Positions 8,320 to 14,276 of a stretch of 38,440 nucleotides of DNA are shown here, in pieces; position 1 is the first letter of the stretch; the number at the start of each line of letters is the position of its first letter. Source of the stretch: JBBDNV01 sp040877415 (GTDB lineage: Bacteria; Planctomycetota; Planctomycetia; Pirellulales; PALSA-1355); assembly GCA_040877415.1 (NCBI GenBank), contig JBBDNV010000026.1, positions 1-38,440 on the forward strand, written 5' to 3'. Made by a program: the position numbers and the translations under genes. The notes below the pieces were generated by a model. It searched no databases and was not told the DNA's origin. It was given only the letters and a program-made list of their open reading frames with translations.

Positions 8320-8617
8320 TGTCGGGTGCCACGGGTGCCTTGCCCACCCGTGCCTTCTGCACTGCTTCGATCGGGCTCATCGTCCAACAGGAAGACGCCA
8401 GCTCCGCACGCTGGAGATTCGGGTGCAACTCCCTTCCGCTCGTTAAAAGACTTCTCCGATCACTTCGCCTGAGAACGTCGCGCGTTGAAAGCGGCACGAG
8501 GCCAGTCTTGGGGCGTCGATTGAGAATACGCACGTTCGTGATCACTGCCGTGTTGGGCGGATCCAAAAACGGCCATCTGTCCGAAGCCGATCGTGACATC
8601 GCGCGTTGATTCCTGGC
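8320..8617. terminator. Convergent intergenic region with a hairpin
   Basis: About 300 bases separate the plus-strand esterase from the minus-strand immunity gene. A perfect 8-bp inverted repeat, CACGGGTG at 8330-8337 and CACCCGTG at 8345-8352, lies 10 bases after the esterase stop with a 7-base loop. It is well placed to end esterase transcription but has no T-run. The rest, 8353-8617, holds nothing I recognise. Confidence 0.5.
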
Positions 8618-9031
8618 TCAGCCCGCTGGGTCCAATTGCTCCCACGAAACCTTACTGCTTCGTTGGCCTGTAGTCACAAATTCAGCAGCAATTACGCGCA
8701 CCTCATCAAAGGGAACTCGGTATCGACCGTCGATTGGCGTCGGTGTGTCCCCCACGAGAAACTCCATATCGCTACGATCTGACGGTCCGATCCTGGACAC
8801 AGCCATCAAGAATGGAGGCATTCCGTCGTTGGAGGAATACTGGGCGCATCCAAAGTCATGATCGATTCCAACTATCACGTTGAATCCATTGTCGCCTGTG
8901 AATTGACACATGAAGGGCGGTTGAATGTTGCGTAAGTCTTCGAGCAACGACGTGACGGCCGCGCGGTCGTTGATCGCTTCGCCATTTCGCGGGTTGTTTT
9001 CATTCTGTAAGTCTTGAAACGTTGTGTTCAT
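8618..9031 (-). CDS. Imm1-family immunity protein
   Basis: A 137-residue protein whose C-terminal part, VPFDEVRVIAAEFVTTGQ followed by SSKVSWEQ (residues 107-132), matches the Imm1 family signature of polymorphic-toxin immunity proteins; the middle has the acidic GD/NG strand pattern of the same family. Such proteins bind and neutralise a cognate toxin in the cytoplasm. The ATG at 9031 overlaps the toxin stop in an ATGA arrangement, so the pair is translationally coupled, toxin first. A start further upstream is possible in the same frame but would lie inside the toxin gene. The gene is less GC-rich than its neighbours. The Imm1 assignment is from pattern recognition and was not checked by search. 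Confidence 0.8.
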   Translation of the reverse strand: MNTTFQDLQNENNPRNGEAINDRAAVTSLLEDLRNIQPPFMCQFTGDNGFNVIVGIDHDFGCAQYSSNDGMPPFLMAVSRIGPSDRSDMEFLVGDTPTPIDGRYRVPFDEVRVIAAEFVTTGQRSSKVSWEQLDPAG

Positions 9032-9573
9032 CGCGCATTTCCAATAAATGTTCTTGTGGTGCCGTCTGGCAATACAACCGTCAGCTTGCTGCCCGACGGT
9101 AGCATATTGGCAAGATTCTGCTGGCACGGAAGACAGATTTTCGGATTGTTAATGTAGATCGTTGCCTCCTTGATTCCCTGTTGCCGCATGATCGCCGCGG
9201 CATGTCCTTCAACGTGGGTTTTGGTTACCGCATTGAATCCAGGTGTTGGCTTAGCAAGCGAACCGGCCGGGCCTGCACGACCGCTAAGTAAAGGCACATC
9301 GCCGCTCGATGTTCGAAGAACGCCCGTAGTTTTTCCACCCGCCGAATAGGTTGGGAGTTTCGGAATACTGGTTGATGATTTCGTCACGGCCTTTTTCAGC
9401 ACCGCCTTGCCCAGCACTGCCTTGCCCAGCCGCAAGACCGCCGGCCCGGCCAAAAGTGCCGACGCAATCTCGAACTCAATGCCCGTTGACTGCAGACCGG
9501 CCGGCGTGCCGCCCCTGGCGACTGCCCAACCAGGCTTCACTCGGTCGTGAGCCGTCAGCCGAATGGACCGCAT
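9028..9573 (-). CDS. DddA-like (SCP1.201-type) cytidine deaminase toxin domain
   Basis: Counting from the ATG at 9573 this is 181 residues. The C-terminal part carries the deaminase zinc/catalytic site: HVEG (His120, Glu122), INNP, then CLPC (Cys147, Cys150), KLTVVLPDG and a terminal FIGN. Order and spacing parallel the toxin domain of DddA (HVEG...NNP...CGFC...KMTVVPPEG...FTGN), which deaminates cytosine in double-stranded DNA. Before it lies an Ala/Gly/Lys-rich segment typical of the region preceding toxin tips. No Rhs, LXG, TANFOR or other delivery domain is present: the same frame opens only at 9666. The true start is uncertain (9573, 9666 or a frameshift; see findings). It is coupled to the Imm1 gene by ATGA. 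Confidence 0.82.
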   Translation of the reverse strand: MRSIRLTAHDRVKPGWAVARGGTPAGLQSTGIEFEIASALLAGPAVLRLGKAVLGKAVLKKAVTKSSTSIPKLPTYSAGGKTTGVLRTSSGDVPLLSGRAGPAGSLAKPTPGFNAVTKTHVEGHAAAIMRQQGIKEATIYINNPKICLPCQQNLANMLPSGSKLTVVLPDGTTRTFIGNAR

Positions 9574-9625
9574 TGTTATGGCGAGAACTCCGATACATCG
9601 CGCGCTGCCTCCTGCTGTTGCGATG

Positions 9626-9680
9626 AAAAAGAGCCCGTACGCGGTGCGCGCGTTGCGAGCGCACATCAGTTACGGGCTCT
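9626..9680 (-). terminator. Rho-independent-type terminator on the minus strand
   Basis: AGAGCCCGTA (9630-9639) pairs perfectly with TACGGGCTCT (9671-9680). An inner 6-bp stem, GTGCGC with GCGCAC, continues the hairpin. Read on the minus strand the stem ends in five T residues (9630-9626). It lies 120 bases downstream of the DUF1501 stop at 9800, so it plausibly ends that transcript. It also sits across the extreme 5' end of the open frame of the deaminase toxin. Confidence 0.7.
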
Positions 9681-9799
9681 CTGGATACTCGTTGTCCGCG
9701 TCGAGCTCTTCGGACACCCCGATCACTCGTGGCGACCGTACTCAGCGATCGACTCGCCGATTAATTCAGAAACTAATAGCACAAAGGGTGGCCTAATTC

Positions 9800-11206
9800 C
9801 TAGAACAGTTCGCCAATCGGCTCACCTTCTTCGACGAAATAGCGCGGGCGGCCGCGCGCATCGGGGTACGCGCCGTCCAACGGCACGCCCATGTGACGGT
9901 AGATGGTCGCCGCCAGATCCCCCGGCGTGACCAGCCGCTCCTTGATATGTCCGCCGTCACGCTCGGTGGCTCCGATAACCTGGCCATGGCGCATGCCGCC
10001 GCCGGCCAGGGTCATCGACATCACGACCGGCCAGTGATTGCGGCCGTCGGTGCTGCCTTGCGTGCCGATCTGCGGCGTTCGGCCGAACTCGCCCATGGCG
10101 ATCACCAGCACGTCGTCCAACAGGCCCCGTTCGTCCAAATCGGCAACCAGCGTGGTCAGCAGATGATCGAACACCGGCAGTAGCGGCCGCAGCCCGTTCC
10201 AGATTCCACCGTATGGCGGAATATTGTCGCCGTGCGTATCCCAGGTGCCCGAGGCGCTGTGATTCGACAGGTCGATCGTCACGAAGCTGACGCCCGCCTC
10301 GACCAGCCGCCGGGCCAACAGGGCCTGCCGGCACCAGTTGTGCGAACCATATCGGTCGCGCACCGCCTGGGGCTCCTGCTCCAGGTCGAAAACGTGTTGG
10401 GCCCGCTGGCCGATGACGATGTCGAGGGCTTGCTGCTCGAAACGATCGAGCGCGGCCATCGAGCCGGATAGATCCAAATCGCGCCGCAAACGGTCGAGCT
10501 GCCGCTGCAAGCCGTGCCGCGTTTGGATCCGGTCCTGGTCCAGCCCGAGCGGCAGCTTGAACAGCGAGCCGACCTGGTTGCCCAGGAACGGATCGTATTG
10601 TTTTCCCAGATAGCCGCCCCAGGCAACGTGCGAGCGCGATTGCACGTTGAGCACGACGCTTTGCGGCAGGGCGGGGTTTGCCGCGCCGCGATACTTGGCC
10701 ACCACCGACGCGATAGCCGGAAACTTGTCCCCTTCGCGGTTGACTCGCGGCTCGGCGGCCCGATTGCCGGTTTGAAACACCTGGTTGGGCTCGTGGTTGC
10801 TGAATCGCGCGTCGACCGAGCGGATGATCGTCAGGCGGTCCATCATCGCCGCCTGCTTGGGCAGATACTCGCACAACAGCACGCCGGGCAGTTTCGTGCG
10901 CACGGTTCCAAACGGCCCGCGAATTTCCGGCGGGGCCTGCGGCTTGACGTCCCAGGTGTCGATGTGGCTGGGTCCGCCCGTCATCCACAAGAGGATGACG
11001 CTCTTGTTTCCGGCGATCGGCGCTCCCGCGGCGGCCGCCTGACTGCGAAGCCGCAGCAAATCCGCCAGCGACAGCCCGGCGATGCCCGCCAGGCTGGCTT
11101 TCAGTACGCTGCGGCGGCTGACCACGGTCAGCCCTTCGCGCACCCGGGCGTTCAAATAGCCGAACGCGTGGTGCGATGCGTGTGTGTGCGGCGTGCGGCG
11201 GTCCAT
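9800..11206 (-). CDS. DUF1501 (sulfatase-fold) exported protein
   Basis: A 468-residue protein starting MDRRTPHTH, with a Tat-like signal SRRSVLKASLAGIAGLSLAD. Motifs typical of DUF1501 are present: WMTGGPSHIDTWDVKP near the N-terminus, WDTHGDN in the middle, and MGEFGRTPQIGTQGSTDGRNHWP near the C-terminus, a metal-site pattern shared with the alkaline phosphatase/sulfatase fold. Function in planctomycetes is not established; such proteins are usually encoded next to a DUF1549/DUF1553 cytochrome, as at 31203-35899 here, but this copy has no such partner. It lies 82 bases downstream of the DinB-fold gene on the same strand. No clear ribosome site was seen before the ATG, and an in-frame upstream extension exists. 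Confidence 0.88.
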   Translation of the reverse strand: MDRRTPHTHASHHAFGYLNARVREGLTVVSRRSVLKASLAGIAGLSLADLLRLRSQAAAAGAPIAGNKSVILLWMTGGPSHIDTWDVKPQAPPEIRGPFGTVRTKLPGVLLCEYLPKQAAMMDRLTIIRSVDARFSNHEPNQVFQTGNRAAEPRVNREGDKFPAIASVVAKYRGAANPALPQSVVLNVQSRSHVAWGGYLGKQYDPFLGNQVGSLFKLPLGLDQDRIQTRHGLQRQLDRLRRDLDLSGSMAALDRFEQQALDIVIGQRAQHVFDLEQEPQAVRDRYGSHNWCRQALLARRLVEAGVSFVTIDLSNHSASGTWDTHGDNIPPYGGIWNGLRPLLPVFDHLLTTLVADLDERGLLDDVLVIAMGEFGRTPQIGTQGSTDGRNHWPVVMSMTLAGGGMRHGQVIGATERDGGHIKERLVTPGDLAATIYRHMGVPLDGAYPDARGRPRYFVEEGEPIGELF

Positions 11207-11288
11207 GGGGGATGATTTTAGCCCAAGCGAGCGACGCGGGACAGGACGAAAGTTTAGCGCCGAGCCCAACCGGCCCGGCGCCAAACAT

Positions 11289-11750
11289 TCAGCTTTGCAG
11301 CTTTTTCAGAAGTGAAATCTGACCCGTGTGATAAATGTTGTGCTGAATGATGCCGTGCAGCACGACCTCGACGCGAACCATCCCCTCGAACATCGGCTCC
11401 TGGAGCCGCGCTTCGTCGAGCAACATCGCCTCGTCGCGCAACAGCTCGTACGAGCGGCGCAGATTCCACAAGGCTTTCCTCCATTCGCCTTCGTTTTTGT
11501 TGGTCACCTCGGTCCAATCTTCGCCGGGCTCGGGGCGTCGATGGACCCCCTGCAGCCAGCGCCGCGCCGTATCCTGCCAGTAGGTCATGTGCAGTACGAT
11601 CTGCCAGATGTTGTGGGCGCCGCCGGGCGACTTGGCGCCGGCCATCTTGGCCGTCACTTCCTCGAGCGCCTCCTCCACGGCCGGGCCGTGAAACGCGCGT
11701 CCCTGAAACGTCCGCTGTAATTGCTTGGCGATTCGGTGGACTTCGCTCAT
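11289..11750 (-). CDS. DinB-superfamily four-helix protein
   Basis: A 153-residue protein with the DinB/YfiT pattern of histidines on a helical bundle: HNIWQIVLHMTYWQD (around residues 46-60) and HGIIQHNIYHTGQI near the C-terminus. In this superfamily three such histidines bind a metal and members act as thiol-dependent transferases or are of unknown role. GGAGGAG lies at good distance before the ATG. It is preceded by an alpha/beta hydrolase 25 bases upstream and followed by the DUF1501 gene, so the three may form one transcript. The specific reaction cannot be inferred. Confidence 0.88.
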   Translation of the reverse strand: MSEVHRIAKQLQRTFQGRAFHGPAVEEALEEVTAKMAGAKSPGGAHNIWQIVLHMTYWQDTARRWLQGVHRRPEPGEDWTEVTNKNEGEWRKALWNLRRSYELLRDEAMLLDEARLQEPMFEGMVRVEVVLHGIIQHNIYHTGQISLLKKLQS

Positions 11751-11775
11751 GCCTCCTCCATACCTCCAGTTGCTC

Positions 11776-12624
11776 TTATGGCCGGTCGTTCTCGTTGATG
11801 AAGCTGACCAGCGAGTCGATATAAAGCTGCGGAATGTAGTCGGCCATGATCGCCGTCAGGTGCGACTTGCCGGGCAGCACCACCGCGGTGAAATTCGCCA
11901 GCTCGCGCTTCATGCGGTGCGTCTTGGCGTTTGGCCGGTCGAACTCGCCGTTGATCGCCAGCACCGGAATCTTGATGGTCGTCAGGTCGATCGTGCCGCG
12001 CTCGCCCGGCTTCCAGGGATATTGCATCACGGCCTTCAGCGCTTCGTCGTCGCGGTCGGGGTTGCCGCTCAGCGTCTTGGCGGCTTCCGCCTCCTGGGGA
12101 TCGGGGCCCCGGTCGTCGGCGGGCACCTGCTCCTTGTACTTCTCTTCGACTTCCGGGACTCCGGAGCCGCCGTAGGAGGCCGTGACGAATCGCCGGGGGG
12201 CCGTGGCCAACAATTGCGTGACGATGAAGCCGCCCATCGAGTAACCGTGAACGTGGGTCTTGTCGATCTTCAGGTGGTCCATCATTTCCAACACGTCAGT
12301 GGCCATTTGCGGGCCGTATTTGGCCGGATCGTGCGGTTTCTCGCTTTTGCCGTGACCGCGGCAATCGATGGCCACGACGCGATGGTTCTTGGCCAGCGCC
12401 TGGGCCACGCCGTTTAGGAACCAGTTGCCCTCGGCAGTTCCGGTGTATCCGTGAATCAGCACCACCGGCGAGCCCTGGCCGGCTTCGAGGTAATGAATCC
12501 TGACGCCGTCCGAAGCGGTAAATTCTCCGTGCTTCGCCTCTCCGTCCGCGGGGCGCGGTTGCAACAGAAACGCCGCCGCCAGCAATGTTCCTGCAAAAAT
12601 GGTCATCCGCCTGTGGTATCGCAT
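11776..12624 (-). CDS. Secreted alpha/beta-fold hydrolase
   Basis: A 282-residue protein with a signal peptide (hydrophobic residues 8-22). The oxyanion motif is HG (58-59, in LIHGYTG), the nucleophile elbow is HGYSMGG with Ser129, the acid is GEFD with Asp229, and the histidine is GKSH with His255. The DCRGHGKSEKP loop is typical of the general alpha/beta hydrolase family (AB_hydrolase_1). The substrate is unknown. The ATG at 12624 has GAGGT about ten bases upstream; a second ATG at 12606 is also possible. It is the first gene of the minus-strand group 12624-9800. The 241 bases to the redoxin pseudogene on the other strand hold no gene. Confidence 0.9.
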   Translation of the reverse strand: MRYHRRMTIFAGTLLAAAFLLQPRPADGEAKHGEFTASDGVRIHYLEAGQGSPVVLIHGYTGTAEGNWFLNGVAQALAKNHRVVAIDCRGHGKSEKPHDPAKYGPQMATDVLEMMDHLKIDKTHVHGYSMGGFIVTQLLATAPRRFVTASYGGSGVPEVEEKYKEQVPADDRGPDPQEAEAAKTLSGNPDRDDEALKAVMQYPWKPGERGTIDLTTIKIPVLAINGEFDRPNAKTHRMKRELANFTAVVLPGKSHLTAIMADYIPQLYIDSLVSFINENDRP

Positions 12625-12865
12625 GGGATAATAACCTCGCTTCTCGATAAGGAATTGGGATTGTTCGATGACCGAAGCGCTTGCACGCGATTGTGCCGCC
12701 AGTTGATGAAAAACGCAAGTTTTTTTCGCTCCGCGTCGTTGACTGTCCGGCTCGGGCAAGTTGACCGCGGCGGCCGCGGTGAATTAAGCTCGAATGTCGC
12801 ACGGTCGGCTCGGCCGAACGCGCGGGCCGATCCACTCTAAGTCACTGGTGCGAGGAATTCCGTCG

Positions 12866-13223
12866 ATGCTGCGAGCCGCGATGATCGTCAGCCTGTTGGG
12901 CGTTTTCGCCGCGCCCGTTCGGGCGGGAAAGTACCACGCCGTTTTGAACGTCGGCGACAAGGCCCCGGCGTGGACCCTCTTGGGCGTTCGGCGCCGCGTT
13001 CACGCCGGAATTCTTCGTCCTCGACCGCCAGCGCAAGGTCGTCTACATGGGCGGCATGGATGACAGCAGCGACGCCGAGACGGTGAAAAACAACCACCTC
13101 GAAGGGGCCGTCGAAGCGGCCCTTGCCGGCCACCAGCCCGAGATCGCGGAAGCCCCCGCCATCGGCTGCCGGATCCGCTATGTGCGCCGGCGCCGCGGAT
13201 CAGGCCCATCGGCGGACAAATAG
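12866..13223 (+). pseudogene. Redoxin/thioredoxin-fold protein, internally deleted and frameshifted
   Basis: The 5' part encodes a signal peptide and the first redoxin strand (MLRAAMIVSLLGVFAA, then NVGDKAPAWTLL) from an ATG at 12866 with GAGGA ten bases upstream. After about position 12982 the homologous reading jumps frame: AFGAAFTPEFFVLDRQRKVV and MGGMDDSSDAE, then EGAVEAALAGHQPEIAE, ending GCRIRYVRR and a TAG at 13221. In planctomycete redoxins of this kind roughly a hundred residues, including the active-site segment, lie between these blocks; here they are missing. The gene is therefore a relic created by deletion of a length not divisible by three. It probably once encoded an exported thiol-disulfide or peroxiredoxin-like protein. 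Confidence 0.82.
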
Positions 13224-13416
13224 ATCGAGATCCCGCCAAATGGCGGGTTCGCCCGCTGCCCGGGAGGTCGGGCAGCTTTCGATCAGCGTCCAATGCCGGC
13301 CTGCCATTGTCCAAGGGACCTGAGCCAACGGCTGGGACGATCCCCCTCATTTGGCGAAATGACGCCGGGGGTCTGGGCGGGCGGGACCTGGGACGAAGTT
13401 TCTTCGCCCGTTTTGC

Positions 13417-13445
13417 TTGACAGAACGCGAAGAAACCGCTTAAAT
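13417..13445 (+). promoter_or_regulatory. Sigma-70-type promoter for the TetR gene
   Basis: TTGACA at 13417-13422 and TTAAAT at 13440-13445 are separated by exactly 17 bases. This is close to the housekeeping consensus and clearly AT-richer than the surroundings. A transcript would begin near 13452, about 90 bases before the regulator start. Confidence 0.7.
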
Positions 13446-13456
13446 CAAAACAGAAT

Positions 13457-13466
13457 TAGAATTCTA
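13457..13466. promoter_or_regulatory. Palindromic operator candidate 1
   Basis: TAGAATTCTA is a perfect 10-bp palindrome placed at or just after the expected transcription start of the TetR gene. It shares the TAGAA/TTCTA half-sites with the palindrome at 13501-13516, which suggests that both are bound by the same regulator. Confidence 0.55.
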
Positions 13467-13500
13467 GTTCAAAACCGCCTGCTCGGCGTCGAACTGACAA

Positions 13501-13516
13501 TAGAACGCTGGTTCTA
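13501..13516. promoter_or_regulatory. Palindromic operator candidate 2
   Basis: TAGAAC, four bases (GCTG), then GTTCTA: a perfect interrupted palindrome of 16 bases, 24 bases upstream of the chosen TetR start codon. The size and symmetry fit a TetR dimer site, and the position downstream of the promoter fits autorepression. Binding itself is inference. Confidence 0.6.
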
Positions 13517-13540
13517 GTTTTGCGCGGGGAGTTTTCACGC

Positions 13541-14218
13541 GTGTCGCGAATGCTCAACAAAGTGGAGTGGGTGAAGCCCACGCATCAAGTGCGCAGCCAG
13601 GAGACCTTGGAGCGCATCCTGGAAGCGGCCGAGGAACTTGTCTCGGAGCGCGGCTTCGACAACGCCACGGTTTCCGAAATCGTGCGCCGCGCCAACTCGT
13701 CGGTCGGCGCCATGTACGCCCGCTTCCACGACAAGGATTCGCTGTTGGTCTGCTTGCACGAGCGGTTCTGCGAGCAGGCATTGGCCACGGCCGACATGGC
13801 GCTCGATCCGGCGCGCTGGGAAGGCGCATCGATTGCCGAAATCTTCTCCACGACCACGCCGTTCCTGGTGCACACCTATCACCTCAAGCGAGGGCTGGTC
13901 CGCGCGTTCATCGTGCGCTGCAGTTGCGACGATCAATTCGCCGAGCGAGCAAGCCGCGTGGGGCGCGAGATATCCGAGAAGTTGATCAAATTGTTGATGG
14001 CCAGGCGGGACGAAATCAAGCATCCCGATGCCGTGGTGGCCGTCGACTTCGGTTTGCGGATGACATTTGACACGCTCGATCAGGAGACGCTGTACGCCGA
14101 TTTCCAGCGGAGCAAGGTCAAGCTGTCACAGGAGCAATTGGCGGAGGAGTTGACGCGTGCGTTTTTGAGCTACCTGGGCGTGGAGATTCCAGCGGATTGG
14201 GAAGGCTGCCCGACATAA
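13541..14218 (+). CDS. TetR/AcrR-family transcriptional regulator
   Basis: A 225-residue protein with the TetR DNA-binding domain in residues 15-70: RILEAAEELVSERGFDNATV, then SEIVRRANSSVGAMYARFHD, the standard helix-turn-helix with the YARFHDKDSLL end. The C-terminal ligand-binding part is not recognisable beyond the family. I chose the GTG at 13541 because GGGGAG lies nine bases upstream; ATG at 13550 and a TTG at 13520 are alternatives, the last overlapping the palindrome region. It is preceded by a clear promoter and two palindromes sharing half-sites, and is followed 58 bases later by the redoxin-copper fusion gene, which is its most likely target together with itself. Confidence 0.92.
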   Translation: MSRMLNKVEWVKPTHQVRSQETLERILEAAEELVSERGFDNATVSEIVRRANSSVGAMYARFHDKDSLLVCLHERFCEQALATADMALDPARWEGASIAEIFSTTTPFLVHTYHLKRGLVRAFIVRCSCDDQFAERASRVGREISEKLIKLLMARRDEIKHPDAVVAVDFGLRMTFDTLDQETLYADFQRSKVKLSQEQLAEELTRAFLSYLGVEIPADWEGCPT

Positions 14219-14276
14219 AACCAGCGACGGGCACATTTTCTGCGCAACTATCGCGAGTTCGAATGGAGGACGAAAG

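Noticed and set aside
8297..8599. A 100-codon minus-strand frame between the esterase and the immunity gene
   Set aside because: No family features, overlaps the esterase end and the hairpin.
9476..9664. A 62-codon minus-strand frame with a strong ribosome site at its internal ATG (9598)
   Set aside because: The protein has no recognisable feature and stops inside the toxin gene; kept only as evidence for a possible frameshift.
14255..14275. GTTCGAAT resembling a tRNA T-loop
   Set aside because: No acceptor stem, anticodon arm or CCA end is present nearby; it lies in the leader of the redoxin fusion gene.
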